NCBI GenBank assembly: GCA_013334755.1
Contig: JAAXWX010000004.1
Location: 17,962 to 81,961, forward strand
Source of the DNA: Chlorobiaceae bacterium
Lineage (GTDB): Bacteria > Bacteroidota > Chlorobiia > Chlorobiales > Chlorobiaceae
Length of the DNA: 64,000 nucleotides
Reading direction: 5' to 3'
In this document: positions 28,310-39,066 of the stretch, piece by piece
Position numbering within the stretch: position 1 is the first letter of the stretch
How the letters are laid out: every line of letters begins with the position of its first letter
Made by a program: the position numbers and the translations under genes
Notes under the pieces: generated by a model
What the model was told of the DNA's origin: nothing
The model's database searches: none
The model's input: only the letters and a program-made list of their open reading frames with translations

Positions 28310-28758
28310 GTTACAGCTGATATATCCTCTTTTCTGCAGGAGCGCTTTCCTTGTTGTCTTTTTTTTACTGTTTTTATAGAAGCTCAATCAGTTTTTCCTG
28401 ATATTGATAACTTTTTACATAAAAAGTTGATTTTAATTCACTGGTGCGTTAACCTGTTTATTTGTTTAAAGTTAATTGTATTAACATACTTTATGAGGTG
28501 GCGAGTTTGATGTTGACAACTTGTTGATGAAATGTGGAGACTGCTGGATGTTCTTTTATTGCTCCATGGATACCGGATTGTTTTTTTGAACAGGCACTGT
28601 TTTTCAGCCAGTCGGCAGAGAAGCAGTGGAGACGCGGAAGGAAGAATGTTTTCACAGGAGTCATCATTGAGTAGAGTCAAAATGACTCCTGTTCCACGTG
28701 TACATTTCGTCATGAAGCGCCCTGCAGGGCGCTTCATGACGTTTGGGATATTGTAATT
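28310..28758. other. Intergenic region between pgsA and lpxC-fabZ
   Basis: 449 bases with no supported gene. A 74-codon plus-strand frame (28532-28756) runs through two dyads and has no family features, so I do not call it. There is a 10-bp inverted repeat (CAGGAGTCAT at 28655-28664 with 28682-28691), a longer palindrome at 28709-28740 listed separately, and an A/T-rich part at 28390-28500 that could hold promoters. Confidence 0.5.
28709..28740. terminator. 32-base perfect palindrome after lpxC-fabZ
   Basis: Two 16-base arms (GTCATGAAGCGCCCTG and its exact complement) meet without a spacer. It starts 19 bases past the lpxC-fabZ stop, as expected for a 3'-end structure, but neither side has a clear T-run. 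As RNA it would fold with a small terminal loop. Confidence 0.6.
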
Positions 28759-30162
28759 TTACTTGTTTTTCGGAGCAACCGTTGCCATAAGTGAAGCTTC
28801 GCAGACCAGTTCACCCCTGACATAAGCCTTTGCGTCAAACTGGCAGACAGTTTTTCGCTTGTTGGTTACCGTTGCTTCAATAACAAGTGTATCACCCGGA
28901 AGCACCGGTCTCCGAAAGCGGGCCTTGTCGATACCCATGAAGAGTACGACACTGTCCTTGATATTGTCGTTGCCATTGAGCATCATAATTCCGCCGGTCT
29001 GAGCCATGGCTTCAAGGATGAGAACGCCGGGCATGATGGGATTTCCGGGGAAATGACCCTGGAAAAAGGGTTCGTTGATGGTGACATTTTTGATTGATAC
29101 AATTTTTTCGTCCAGTTTGAACTCTACGATTTTGTCGATCAACAGGAAGGGATAACGGTGGGGAAGGATCTGCTGAATAGCATTGATGTCAAAAATAACA
29201 CCAGCTTTTTTTTCATGCTGGTATTGCCTGGCAAGTTTGTTTCGATCGGCATATTTTTTGAGTTGTCTGACAAATTCCACATTTGAAGCATGACCGGGTC
29301 TTGCAGCAAGTACCTGCGCCTTGAGGGGCATACCAAGGAGTGCTATGTCCCCGAGAAGATCGAGCAGTTTATGGCGTGCAGGCTCGTTGTTAAAGCGCAG
29401 TTCACGATTGTTGAGAATGCCATTATCACCAAGCACAAGATTTTTGCTTTCAATGCCAAGTTTTTTACCAAGGTCAGCAAGCTCCTCTTTGCCCATGGTT
29501 TTGTCGATAATGACAATAGCGTTGTCTACATCGCCTCCCTTGATGATACCCTGGTTTGCAAGCGCTTCAACTTCGCTCAGAAAGCAGAACGTTCTTGAAG
29601 AGGAGAACTCCTTGACAAATTCTTTGTCCAGATCAAACAATCCTGAGTGCTGCGAGCCGAGAGCCGGGTTTTTGTAATCCACCATGACGGTAATTCTGAA
29701 GCTGTCGAGAGGCAGTGCCACGATATCGACACTGTTGTTGGCGTCATGGTATTCAATAGTTTCATCGATGACCAGATAATTTTTTGGTTCTTCCTGCTCC
29801 TTGAATCCAGATCCAATAAGTGCTTCGGCAAAGGGATGCGAACTTCCGTCCATGACCGGAGGTTCCGGCCCGCTCATTTCAATGCGACAGTTATCGATCT
29901 GGAGGCCATAAAGAGCACCAAGAACGTGTTCCGTAGTGTGGACTTTAACGCCGTTTAGTGCAATGGTGGTACCTCGGAGGACATCAACGACATTTTCTAT
30001 CAGGGCGGGAATTTCAGGACTGTTAACAATATCGGTACGAACAAAACGATATCCATAGTTGACCGGTGCAGGTTTAAAGGTGATCATGCACTCTTTGCCG
30101 GTGTGCAGTCCGGTACCCCAGAGAGAAACTTCTTTTTGAAGCGTACGTTGATGAATGAGCAT
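28759..30162 (-). CDS. lpxC/fabZ: Bifunctional LpxC-FabZ: UDP-3-O-acyl-GlcNAc deacetylase / 3-hydroxyacyl-ACP dehydratase
   Basis: 467-residue fusion typical of Bacteroidetes/Chlorobi. Residues 1 to about 310 are LpxC, the committed zinc deacetylase of lipid A synthesis: first zinc His in VHTTEHVLGALYGL and the HKLLDLLGDIALLG patch with the other zinc ligands. The C-terminal third is FabZ: ILPHRYPFLLIDKIVEF with the catalytic His, and GHFPGNPIMPGVLILEAMAQ with the catalytic Glu. The fusion places lipid A synthesis and fatty acid elongation, which compete for hydroxyacyl-ACP, in one polypeptide. Confidence 0.97.
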   Translation of the reverse strand: MLIHQRTLQKEVSLWGTGLHTGKECMITFKPAPVNYGYRFVRTDIVNSPEIPALIENVVDVLRGTTIALNGVKVHTTEHVLGALYGLQIDNCRIEMSGPEPPVMDGSSHPFAEALIGSGFKEQEEPKNYLVIDETIEYHDANNSVDIVALPLDSFRITVMVDYKNPALGSQHSGLFDLDKEFVKEFSSSRTFCFLSEVEALANQGIIKGGDVDNAIVIIDKTMGKEELADLGKKLGIESKNLVLGDNGILNNRELRFNNEPARHKLLDLLGDIALLGMPLKAQVLAARPGHASNVEFVRQLKKYADRNKLARQYQHEKKAGVIFDINAIQQILPHRYPFLLIDKIVEFKLDEKIVSIKNVTINEPFFQGHFPGNPIMPGVLILEAMAQTGGIMMLNGNDNIKDSVVLFMGIDKARFRRPVLPGDTLVIEATVTNKRKTVCQFDAKAYVRGELVCEASLMATVAPKNK

Positions 30163-30299
30163 AGTGGAATTGTTGCTCCTGCCCGGGTTGGAACCGTGCA
30201 GGAAATGAAGACAAATTGGAATGATGAAAAACTGTCGGGTTTAAAGATAATAAAGAACGATTTTCTCTTCAAATTATGCGTATTACAGAGCCTTTTCTG

Positions 30300-31109
30300 T
30301 TATGGACTCTGCAGTATGAAGTGTTTCAGCGCTTTTTCAAGAAGAAGCGGATGGGTTACGTTGTTGCCGGCAATAATGCTCTGCCGTTGAAAAACATCTG
30401 ATTCACCGGTAAAATCAGTGACCGTTCCACCCGCTTCACGCACAAGCAGGATGCCTGCAGCAAAATCCCATGGAAAGAGTTTGTATTCCCAAAAACCGTC
30501 AAAGCGTCCACATGCTGTGTAGGCTAAATCGAGCGCAGCTGAACCAGCTCGCCGGATACCGGCAGAATCATGAATGACCTCTTTCAGCATGCTGATATAC
30601 GATTCCAGATAGTGGTATTCCTTGAACGGAAGTCCGGTTCCCATGAGAAAACTCTCTTTGTCGGTACGTTTTGATACAGCAATCCGTTTACCGTTAAGGT
30701 AAGCACCCTGATCTCGTTCAGCGGTAAAGAGTTCCTGCAGAACAGGTTGAAAGACCACACCTGTTTGCAGTTCATTATTACTCTCTTTCAGGGCAATGCT
30801 GATTGAAAAAACGGGGAAGGAGTGAATAAAGTTAAGGGTGCCGTCAAGAGGATCGACAATCCAGGTTCTTCCTGAAGTGCCGTTTATTATGGTACCCTCT
30901 TCGCAAAGCATGCTGTCACCGGGAAAACTTTCAATGATAATTGAGCTGATTGCTGCTTCACAGGCTTTGTCGACATCGGTGACAAAATCCTTGAAATCTT
31001 TTGCCTGGATTTCCGGATGAGAGAGTTCACCGAATTTCTCAAGGATTAGTGCTCCTGCAGCATGAGCCGCCCTGATGGCAGTCAGCAGTTCTTTACTATT
31101 TTTTCCCAT
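30300..31109 (-). CDS. suhB: Inositol monophosphatase family protein (SuhB type)
   Basis: 269 residues, Mg-dependent, lithium-sensitive phosphatase fold. Metal site residues are in LCEEGTI, the family motif WIVDPLDGTLNFIHSFPVF, and the C-terminal WDFAAGILLVREAGGTVTDF. Family members hydrolyse inositol phosphate, fructose bisphosphate, NADP or PAP; the sequence alone does not choose, though motif spacing fits the SuhB/IMPase group. Located 137 bases upstream of lpxC-fabZ, same strand. Confidence 0.9.
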   Translation of the reverse strand: MGKNSKELLTAIRAAHAAGALILEKFGELSHPEIQAKDFKDFVTDVDKACEAAISSIIIESFPGDSMLCEEGTIINGTSGRTWIVDPLDGTLNFIHSFPVFSISIALKESNNELQTGVVFQPVLQELFTAERDQGAYLNGKRIAVSKRTDKESFLMGTGLPFKEYHYLESYISMLKEVIHDSAGIRRAGSAALDLAYTACGRFDGFWEYKLFPWDFAAGILLVREAGGTVTDFTGESDVFQRQSIIAGNNVTHPLLLEKALKHFILQSP

Positions 31110-31340
31110 GCGGATGATCGTGAACGTAAGAATTGAAATAACCGGCAGTCAATATAACATTTCACGCTCTTTTTTTTGAAAATTGAGATTTATCAGCAGT
31201 AACAGGTTTCACAAATCCTCTTGTTCCTGTAATGATCAAGGGATTATAATTTTTATGATCAGCTCAGGAATTAACAATCAGAGGTATCTGTTTTTTATGT
31301 ATAGTGATATGTTGTTTGATAATTAAAAAGCCAGCTTACC

Positions 31341-31817
31341 ATGAAACATAATATTCCAAAACTTGTTCTCTGTATTGGCGTGTGTTTCGTGTTTGCCTTT
31401 GCGGGCAGCACGTTTACGCCTTTGCCGGGTTCTGAGTGGTACTATTCCGTGCTCAACAAACCGTCATGGAACCCGCCTGACTGGTTGTTTCCACCGGCCT
31501 GGAGTCTGCTCTTTCTTCTCATGGGTATTGCTCTCTATCTTGTTGTTCAGCAGCGGTCCGGAAAGACGAAGATTCAAGGAGCTCTTTTCATTTTTGGTAT
31601 TCAGCTTCTACTCAATCTTGGCTGGTCAGCCGCTTTTTTCGGATTTCACTCACCGTTGCTTGCGCTGGTGGTGATTGTTCTGCTCTGGCTTGCAATTGTG
31701 CTTACTATCGTGAAGTTCAAAGCGGTTTCTCCCTTATCAGGATATCTTCTGGTTCCCTATCTCCTTTGGGTAACGTTTGCTTCTGTTCTTAATTTTACGA
31801 TCTGGCAGCTCAACTGA
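31341..31817 (+). CDS. tspO: TspO/MBR-family membrane protein
   Basis: 158 residues, five hydrophobic helices, tryptophan-rich as the family demands. The marker loop WYYSVLNKPSWNPPDWLFPPAWSLLF and NLGWSAAFFGFHSP are present. TspO binds porphyrins and in purple bacteria modulates photosynthesis gene expression in response to oxygen; in a bacteriochlorophyll-rich organism a tetrapyrrole-linked role is plausible (inference). Single gene between divergent suhB and convergent acs. Confidence 0.93.
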   Translation: MKHNIPKLVLCIGVCFVFAFAGSTFTPLPGSEWYYSVLNKPSWNPPDWLFPPAWSLLFLLMGIALYLVVQQRSGKTKIQGALFIFGIQLLLNLGWSAAFFGFHSPLLALVVIVLLWLAIVLTIVKFKAVSPLSGYLLVPYLLWVTFASVLNFTIWQLN

Positions 31818-31994
31818 CTTGTTGAAAGATCCGATGGAGTGATTGAGCTCCTGGCAATGATCAAGGATGCATTAAGGCTTATGGTTTTTCGATGCAAGTA
31901 ATGGACGGTATCAAGATTTTTTGAACGTTTCAGGCATAACCTGTTGAAGAAATTTATAAAGAAGGGTAATGTGCCGCATGTGGGAAGGGCTGAA

Positions 31995-32030
31995 AATCAC
32001 AAAGCGCAGTTGAAGCTGCGCTTTGTGATT
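31995..32030 (-). terminator. 15-bp hairpin terminator after acs
   Basis: AATCACAAAGCGCAG at 31995-32009 pairs perfectly with 32016-32030 across a 6-base loop. It lies 37 bases past the acs stop on the minus strand, and tspO transcripts arriving from the left would also meet it. Confidence 0.75.
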
Positions 32031-32067
32031 GTTGACTGGCGATAAGAGAGTGAAAAAGCGGTGAGAC

Positions 32068-34071
32068 TTAGTCGCTTTCCTGATCGCGAAGGTTTTCAAG
32101 AACACCGAAATCCTCAAGTGTAGTAATATCACCCTTGATCTCATTGCTTGTGGCAAGTTCACGAAGGAGACGGCGCATGATTTTGCCGCTTCGGGTTTTC
32201 GGAAGACCTTTGGCCCATCTGATTTCGTCGGGCTTGGCAATAGGCCCGATTTCTTTGGCAACGTGGTTGCGCAAAGCTTCACGGAGAGTCATGTCGCCAA
32301 CATATTCATCTTTCAGTGTTACGAAGGCTACAAGGGCATTGCCTTTTAGCTCATCGGGACGGCTGACAACAGCTGCTTCTGCAACGGCTTCATGCGATAC
32401 CAGTGCGCTTTCAACTTCACTGGTGCCGAGGCGGTGGCCTGAAACGTTGACCACATCATCGACACGTCCCATGATCCAGATATAGCCGTCCTCATCCTTG
32501 CGGGCGCCGTCACCGGTAAAGTACATGTCGTTGAATTCTGACCAGTAGGTTTTTTCATAGCGTTCGTTGTCGCCGTAAATGGTACGGAGCATTGACGGCC
32601 ATGGCTTTTTGATAACGAGATATCCGCCTTCGTTGGCTTCGCACGGGGTGCCATCCTTGTGGACTACGTCAACCATGATGCCTGGCAGCGGTCGTGTGGC
32701 TGTGCCGGGTTTTGTCGGGGTTGCGCCGGGAAGCGGAGAGACCATGATGCCGCCCGTTTCAGTCTGCCACCAGGTATCGACGATTGGACACCTTTCCTGT
32801 CCGACAACCCTGTGATACCACATCCAGGCCTCAGGATTGATTGGTTCTCCCACCGTTCCGAGCAGGCGAAGCGAGCTGAGGTTGTGTTTGGTGACCCATT
32901 CGTTTCCGGCGCGAATAAAGGCGCGAATTGCAGTTGGTGCGGTATAGAGAATGGTGACTTTGTGGCGGTTGATGATATCCCAGAACCTGTCCCACTGAGG
33001 GTAGTTTGGTGCGCCTTCGTACATCAGGACGGTTGCGCCGTTAAGCAGTGGCCCATAGACCATATAGCTGTGTCCGGTTATCCAGCCTACATCTGCCGAA
33101 CAGAAGTAAATATCTTCATCCTTGATATCAAAAACGTATTTGAAAGAGCTCGCAGCATGAACCATGTATCCGGCGGTGGTGTGCAGGATACCTTTTGGTT
33201 TTCCGGTTGAGCCGCTTGTGTAGAGTACGAAGAGCGGATGTTCTGCATCGAGTTCTGCCGGTTCCGATTCATCTCCGGCGAGGCCCATGAGATCATGCCA
33301 CCAATGGTCCATACCATCATGCATGCTGATTTTTTCACCGGTAACCTTCAGAGCGATAACACTGCGAACAGAGGGGGTGTTGACGATAGCTTCGTCAACG
33401 ATATTTTTGAGGTTAATAGAACCTCCGCGGCGTCTTGTGCCGTCTGCGCAAATGACCATCTTTGCGCGTGAATCATTAACGCGTTCCGTAATAGCGTGAG
33501 CAGAGAAACCGGCAAAAATAACGTTATGGACTGCGCCAACGCGGGCACAGGCAAGAACGGCTATGACCAGTTCAGGAACCATGCCCATATAGATAGCAAC
33601 CCTGTCGCCAGGCTTGATACCGGCGATTTTCAGTACGTTTGCAAACTTGCAGACCTGGCGGTGCAGTTCACCGTAGGTCAGAACCCTCTGGTTACCCTCT
33701 TCTCCTTCCCAGATAATAGCGGCTTTGTTCTTCCTCCAACTGTTGACATGGACATCAAGGGCATTATAGCAGATATTGGTTTTTCCACCGTTAAACCATT
33801 TTGCATACGGCGTATTCCATTCCAGTACCGTATCCCACTTCTTGAACCAGTGAAACTGATCAGCAATGCCTGCCCAGTAAGCGTCCGGATCTGCTTCAGC
33901 GGCAGCATAGAGCTTCTCATACTCTTCCATGGAGGAGATATGGGCATTTTTCGCAAACACTGCCGGAGGTGGAAATTTCCGTTTTTCAGAAAGAACAGAG
34001 CTGATCGATTCTTCTGCAGAAGATGAGGTTACGGTGTGCTGTGCGTTGGATGTTGTTTCGTCTGTAGCCAT
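32068..34071 (-). CDS. acs: Acetate-CoA ligase (acetyl-CoA synthetase)
   Basis: 667 residues from ATG 34071; the frame is open further upstream but without family features. Adenylate-forming enzyme: P-loop [39 protein letters not shown], hinge [21 protein letters not shown] and the catalytic, acetylation-controlled Lys in [16 protein letters not shown]. It converts acetate, ATP and CoA to acetyl-CoA, allowing photoassimilation of acetate into pyruvate through PFOR. Same strand as leuS, 181 bases downstream of it. Confidence 0.97.
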   Translation of the reverse strand: MATDETTSNAQHTVTSSSAEESISSVLSEKRKFPPPAVFAKNAHISSMEEYEKLYAAAEADPDAYWAGIADQFHWFKKWDTVLEWNTPYAKWFNGGKTNICYNALDVHVNSWRKNKAAIIWEGEEGNQRVLTYGELHRQVCKFANVLKIAGIKPGDRVAIYMGMVPELVIAVLACARVGAVHNVIFAGFSAHAITERVNDSRAKMVICADGTRRRGGSINLKNIVDEAIVNTPSVRSVIALKVTGEKISMHDGMDHWWHDLMGLAGDESEPAELDAEHPLFVLYTSGSTGKPKGILHTTAGYMVHAASSFKYVFDIKDEDIYFCSADVGWITGHSYMVYGPLLNGATVLMYEGAPNYPQWDRFWDIINRHKVTILYTAPTAIRAFIRAGNEWVTKHNLSSLRLLGTVGEPINPEAWMWYHRVVGQERCPIVDTWWQTETGGIMVSPLPGATPTKPGTATRPLPGIMVDVVHKDGTPCEANEGGYLVIKKPWPSMLRTIYGDNERYEKTYWSEFNDMYFTGDGARKDEDGYIWIMGRVDDVVNVSGHRLGTSEVESALVSHEAVAEAAVVSRPDELKGNALVAFVTLKDEYVGDMTLREALRNHVAKEIGPIAKPDEIRWAKGLPKTRSGKIMRRLLRELATSNEIKGDITTLEDFGVLENLRDQESD

Positions 34072-34252
34072 TGATACCCATGTTTTATGTGTTAAAAAAA
34101 AGGATATTTCCCCCATTACAGGTATTCGGAAACGTAGAAAATAACTGGTTGAAACGGAGATAAAAAGCCGGAGATCAAGTTTTATACATTCTATGCTGAT
34201 TTTACATAAAAAAATGCTGCCTGACAATCATTGAAATGGATAACACTGATTT

Positions 34253-36676
34253 TTACCCGCCTTTTACCACAAAATTGACCAGTTTGTCGGCAACGACAAT
34301 TTCGCGGAGAATTGTTTGGCCTTCAAAAAACTTAAGCACCGATTGCACCCTCTTTGCCTCTTTGAGAAGTGTCTCTTTCGTGCTTTTGGCAGGCGCAAGA
34401 AAGGTTCCTCTCAGTTTTCCGTTTATCTGGACAGCAATGGTCAACATACTCTCTTCGACAAGTTTCTGATCAAAAGAGGGGAAAGGCGCAAAACTGATTG
34501 ACTGTTTGTGACCAATGCTTTCCCAAAGTTCCTCCGTAATGTGCGGAGCATAGGGTGCCAGCAGAATAAGCAGAGTTTCAATGGCGTCGCGGTGTTTGCA
34601 GCCGGCTTTGTGCATTTCATTGACAAAGACCATCATTTCAGAAATAGCGGTATTGAATTTGAGCTGTTCTGTGTCTTCGCTGACCTTTTTAATGGTTTTA
34701 TGCATGCGTCTCAGAAGCTCTTCGGGCATGGCATTCTGGGAAAGGAGAGTTGCCGCTTCTTCATGCTCCGGATATACCAGCCGCCATACTTTTGCCAGAA
34801 AACGGCTTATGCCTTCAATGCCGTTGGTGTTCCACGGTTTGACTTGTTCAAGTGGCCCTAAAAACATCTCATAGAGACGGACTGCATCAGCTCCGTACCG
34901 CTTAAGGACGTGGTCAGCAGGGATGACGTTTCCTCGTGATTTTGACATTTTTTCGTTGTCTTCTCCAAGAATCATTCCCTGATTGAAAAGCTTTCTGAAC
35001 GGTTCCTTTGAGCTTACGACACCAAGGTCGAAGAGTACCTTGTGCCAGAATCGTGCATAGAGCAGGTGAAGCACGGCATGTTCAGCACCACCGATATAGA
35101 GGTCGACGTTCATCCAATAGTGCTCTTTTTCGGGATCAATCAGTTGTTCTCGATTGTCAGGATCAATAAAGCGGAGGTAGTACCAGCAGCTTCCTGCCCA
35201 CTGGGGCATGGTGTTGGTCTCCCGTCTGAACGATCCGTGCTCATCACTGCCATAGAGCCAGTGCGAAATGTTGGCAAGCGGCGATTCACCGGTTGAGGAG
35301 GGATGGTAAGCCTCAACCTCAGGAAGAACGAGGGGAAGGCTGGTTTCCGGGCGAAGTGTTCCATCATTATAATGCTTGATGGGGATCGGTTCCCCCCAGT
35401 AACGCTGTCGGCTGAATATCCAGTCGCGGAGTTTGTAGTTGACCTTTCTTTCGCCAGCTTTTTTTGTTTCAAGCCAGGCAGCCATACGTTCAAAAGCGTC
35501 GCAGAATGAAAGTCCGTTGAGTGTTATCTCATTGTTGGAAGAGTTTACACAGATGCTTTCTTTTTCCTCAAAAACCCTTTCCTTGACATCATAAGGGCTT
35601 TTAATGACTTCAATGATGGGGAGGTTGTATTGTTTGGCAAACTCCCAGTCCCGGCTGTCATGCGCCGGGACTGACATGATGGCTCCAGTTCCGTAGCTGA
35701 TCAGGACAAAGTCGGAAATCCACACAGGGAGAGGCTCTCCTGTTGCGGGATTTATGGCATAGGAACCGGTAAAAACACCAGTTTTTTCTTTTTGAAGTCC
35801 GGTTCGCTCAAGTTCAGTTTTAAGTTTTGCCTGATTGATATAGCTTTTCACTTCTACCAGCTGCTGTGCGGTTGCGAGCTTTTCGGCAAGTGGATGCTCT
35901 GGTGAAATAACAAGGTAGGTAGCTCCGAAAAGGGTGTCAGGCCTGGTTGTATAGACTCTCAGGCTGCGGTTATGGCAGCGGAGTTCAAAGTCAATCTCAA
36001 CCCCTTCCGATCGGCCAATCCAGTTACGCTGCATCTGTTTGACATTTTCCGGCCAGTTGAGTTCATCAAGATCCGCAAGCAGGCGATCGGCGTATGCCGT
36101 GATTTTCAGTACCCACTGCCGGAGAGGGCGGCGGATAACAGTATAACCATCGGCTATTTTTTCATCAACTTCCTCATTTGCCAGAACGGTTTTAAGCTCT
36201 TCGCACCAGTTGACATCCACTTCGGACATATAAGCCAGACCCATCTCATAAAGCTTGAGAAAAATCCACTGAGTCCATTTAAAATATCCAGGATCAGTGG
36301 TATTGATTTCTCTCGACCAGTCGTATGAAAAACCCATTGCCTGAAGGGTTTCCTTAAAGCTCCGGATATTTTCTTCTGTAGTTATTTTCGGGTGGGTTCC
36401 TGTCTTGATGGCAAACTGTTCAGCCGGCAGCCCGAAGGCATCCCATCCCATTGGGTGAAGTACATTATAGCCGCAGCTCCGTTTGTATCGTGCAGTGATA
36501 TCTGATGCTGTATACCCTTCAAGATGTCCGACATGGAGTCCTGTCCCGCTTGGATAGGGAAACATGTCGAGCACGTAGTATTTTGGTTTTCCCTCTTCTT
36601 CTGTTGTTTTAAAGGTGTTCTGTTTCTGCCACCAGGCTTGCCACTTCTGTTCTGTTTTCGAAAAATCGTACCTCAT
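34253..36676 (-). CDS. leuS: Leucyl-tRNA synthetase
   Basis: Class Ia aminoacyl-tRNA synthetase, 807 residues. HIGH motif in MFPYPSGTGLHVGHLEGY (about residues 39-55), the CP1 editing domain with the threonine-rich TTRPDTLFGATYLVISPEHPL, and KMSKS in NEKMSKSRGNVIPADH. The anticodon-binding and C-terminal domains are present, ending VADKLVNFVVKGG. Nothing unusual seen. Confidence 0.98.
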   Translation of the reverse strand: MRYDFSKTEQKWQAWWQKQNTFKTTEEEGKPKYYVLDMFPYPSGTGLHVGHLEGYTASDITARYKRSCGYNVLHPMGWDAFGLPAEQFAIKTGTHPKITTEENIRSFKETLQAMGFSYDWSREINTTDPGYFKWTQWIFLKLYEMGLAYMSEVDVNWCEELKTVLANEEVDEKIADGYTVIRRPLRQWVLKITAYADRLLADLDELNWPENVKQMQRNWIGRSEGVEIDFELRCHNRSLRVYTTRPDTLFGATYLVISPEHPLAEKLATAQQLVEVKSYINQAKLKTELERTGLQKEKTGVFTGSYAINPATGEPLPVWISDFVLISYGTGAIMSVPAHDSRDWEFAKQYNLPIIEVIKSPYDVKERVFEEKESICVNSSNNEITLNGLSFCDAFERMAAWLETKKAGERKVNYKLRDWIFSRQRYWGEPIPIKHYNDGTLRPETSLPLVLPEVEAYHPSSTGESPLANISHWLYGSDEHGSFRRETNTMPQWAGSCWYYLRFIDPDNREQLIDPEKEHYWMNVDLYIGGAEHAVLHLLYARFWHKVLFDLGVVSSKEPFRKLFNQGMILGEDNEKMSKSRGNVIPADHVLKRYGADAVRLYEMFLGPLEQVKPWNTNGIEGISRFLAKVWRLVYPEHEEAATLLSQNAMPEELLRRMHKTIKKVSEDTEQLKFNTAISEMMVFVNEMHKAGCKHRDAIETLLILLAPYAPHITEELWESIGHKQSISFAPFPSFDQKLVEESMLTIAVQINGKLRGTFLAPAKSTKETLLKEAKRVQSVLKFFEGQTILREIVVADKLVNFVVKGG

Positions 36677-36716
36677 GGAGTGTTGATGAATGACGTTGGA
36701 TCCTGCAGAATTAAAT

Positions 36717-36752
36717 AAAAAAGCAGCGCAGGGTTAACTGCACTGCTTTTTT
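36717..36752 (-). terminator. Rho-independent terminator after pnp
   Basis: A-run plus GC stem at 36717-36731 pairs with 36738-36752 with one G-T type mismatch; on the minus strand the hairpin is followed by a T-run, the classical form. It ends pnp transcription just upstream of leuS. Confidence 0.85.
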
Positions 36753-36765
36753 ACAATAGTTACAT

Positions 36766-38952
36766 TTAATTGGTTTCTGTGCCGTTCTCTTTTGGTGCAT
36801 CCTGTTCAGCAGCTTTTATTGAAAGAGCGAAACGTGTTTTTCCGGTACGTGGATCCTTGCGGACATCAACCAGTTTGACTTTGACCTTTTCACCGATTTT
36901 GAGATGATCGCTGACCTTCGTTACTCTTGTGCTTGATATCTCGGAGATGTGGACCAGCCCGTCAGTTTTGGGAAGGAATTCCACAAAGGCGCCGAGTTCA
37001 TCACGAATGTCACGTACCTTGCCGATGTAAACTGAGCCGATTTCAGGTTTGGCAATCAGGTTTTTTATGGTGGCAAGTGCAGCGTTTGTTCCTTCACTGG
37101 TCGAGCAGGCAATGGTTACAGTGCCATCATCATCAATGTTGATTTCTGCGCCGGTTTCCTCTGTAATGCTTCGGATGGTTTCTCCGCCCTTGCCGATAAT
37201 CATGCCTATACAGTCAACAGGCACCTTGATGCTCGTGAGTTTTGGTGCAAAGTTTGCAAGTTCCTGGCGGGTTGAGGGGATAGCCTTTTCCATTTCCCCA
37301 AGAATGTGAAGACGGCCTCTGCGTGCCTGTTCAAGAGCGGTTTCAAGAATGTGATAATCAAGCCCGTCTATCTTGATGTCCATCTGGCAGGCTGTAATAC
37401 CGTCTCTGGTGCCCGACACCTTGAAATCCATATCTCCAAGATGGTCTTCATTACCGAGTATATCAGAGAGCACAGCGTACGATTCTCCTTCCTTGATCAG
37501 TCCCATGGCGATACCTGATACCGGTTTTTTGATTGGAACACCTCCATCCATAAGGGCGAGTGTTCCACCGCAAACGGAAGCCATTGATGAAGAGCCATTC
37601 GATTCAAGAATGTCTGAAACAATACGGATGGTATACGGGAATTCTTCCTCGGTCGGGGCAACCATTTTAATGGATCGTTCGGCCAGATTGCCGTGTCCGA
37701 TCTCCCGGCGGCCGATACTGCCAAGTCTTCCGCATTCACCGACGCTGAAAGGCGGAAAGTTGTAGTGGAGATAGAATTTTTTGTCGGCACTGTTTGTCAG
37801 GGTATCCACGGACTGAGCGTCTTTTTTTGTACCAAGGGTAATGGTAACAAGAGCCTGGGTTTCTCCCCGGGTAAAGAGTGCTGAACCATGTGCTCTCGGT
37901 ATGATACCAAGTTCTATGGTGATCGGGCGTACCTGGTCAAGGGCTCTGCCGTCAAGGCGTTTGGCATCGTCAAGAATCATATGGCGCATAACCTTTTTTT
38001 CCACCGCGTGAATCTGTTCGTCTATGATATGCTGGTTGAGACAGAGTGCTTTGGACGGATCGGCGGCAGCTTCTTCGCTGCTGATAATTGCCTTGAAGTG
38101 CTCTATGGCAGCAGCTATGGTGTCGCGGTAGATAAGAGCTGTCTGATCAGCGCGTTCTTCTTTTTTGAGCGGTGTATAGGCGAGTTCCTTGAGACGGCTT
38201 TCGCAAAGTTCGCGAACGGTTTCAGTGAGTTCTGCAGGAATGACTGCCGGCGAAAAGGGGCGGAGTGGCTTTGCAACTTCTTCAGCGATTTCATTCTGGA
38301 GAGCACAGAGTTTGCGGATGGCTGTGTGACCGAATTTGATTGCATCCAACATTTCAGCCTCGGAAATCTCTTTCATCTCTCCTTCAAGCATGCAGATGGT
38401 ATCTGCTGTGCCACCGATACAGATATCAAGGTCGCTGTTGACAAGTTCGTTGATATCAGGATTGATGACAAAGAGTCCGTTGATCCTGCCGACACGGACT
38501 TCAGACATCGGGTTTCGGAAAGGAATATCAGAGACCATGATAGCACACGAAGCGGCCAGGCCGCCGAGTACGTCGGCGTCATTGATCTGGTCTGAAGAAA
38601 TAACCGTTACAATGATCTGGGTTTCATAGAGGTAGCCATCAGGAAAGAGTGGGCGGAGGGCACGGTCGATAAGTCTTGCTGAAAGAATTTCTTTTTCGGA
38701 CGGGCGGCTTTCACGTTTGAAAAAACCACCGGGGAACTTGCCCGCTGCCGAATATTTTTCGCGGTATTCAACCTGAAGAGGGAAGTAGTCCTGGTTGGGT
38801 GGAGGTGTTTTTTTGCTTGAGACAACCGTTGCAATAACCATGGTGTCGCCAAGGCGGACAACTACAGCGCCGTCGGCCTGTTTTGCCATTTTACCGGTTT
38901 CGATAGAGATAATCTTGCCGTGGCCAAGATCAATTTCTTTGTTAATAATCAT
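36766..38952 (-). CDS. pnp: Polyribonucleotide nucleotidyltransferase
   Basis: Phosphorolytic 3'-5' exoribonuclease, 728 residues from ATG 38952 ([20 protein letters not shown]); the longer frame to 39030 is not family-like. Two RNase PH domains ([47 protein letters not shown]; then [20 protein letters not shown] with the catalytic acidic residues), a KH domain with [15 protein letters not shown], and a C-terminal S1 domain ([21 protein letters not shown]). It takes part in mRNA decay. Confidence 0.98.
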   Translation of the reverse strand: MIINKEIDLGHGKIISIETGKMAKQADGAVVVRLGDTMVIATVVSSKKTPPPNQDYFPLQVEYREKYSAAGKFPGGFFKRESRPSEKEILSARLIDRALRPLFPDGYLYETQIIVTVISSDQINDADVLGGLAASCAIMVSDIPFRNPMSEVRVGRINGLFVINPDINELVNSDLDICIGGTADTICMLEGEMKEISEAEMLDAIKFGHTAIRKLCALQNEIAEEVAKPLRPFSPAVIPAELTETVRELCESRLKELAYTPLKKEERADQTALIYRDTIAAAIEHFKAIISSEEAAADPSKALCLNQHIIDEQIHAVEKKVMRHMILDDAKRLDGRALDQVRPITIELGIIPRAHGSALFTRGETQALVTITLGTKKDAQSVDTLTNSADKKFYLHYNFPPFSVGECGRLGSIGRREIGHGNLAERSIKMVAPTEEEFPYTIRIVSDILESNGSSSMASVCGGTLALMDGGVPIKKPVSGIAMGLIKEGESYAVLSDILGNEDHLGDMDFKVSGTRDGITACQMDIKIDGLDYHILETALEQARRGRLHILGEMEKAIPSTRQELANFAPKLTSIKVPVDCIGMIIGKGGETIRSITEETGAEINIDDDGTVTIACSTSEGTNAALATIKNLIAKPEIGSVYIGKVRDIRDELGAFVEFLPKTDGLVHISEISSTRVTKVSDHLKIGEKVKVKLVDVRKDPRTGKTRFALSIKAAEQDAPKENGTETN

Positions 38953-39066
38953 GGAAATCGTGAGATAGTAGTGATAAAAATGTTGTCCGGTTGTTTTCAA
39001 GCAATGAACATGTACTAAAATATAACACAAAAAAGTATCTTCTGGTAACCCGATCTCAGGCTGTCA

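Noticed and set aside
28532..28756. 74-codon plus-strand frame in the pgsA-lpxC gap
   Set aside because: Reads through two palindromes, no ribosome site and no family pattern.
37888..38595. 235-codon plus-strand frame inside pnp
   Set aside because: Antisense to the first RNase PH domain of pnp; no recognisable domain.
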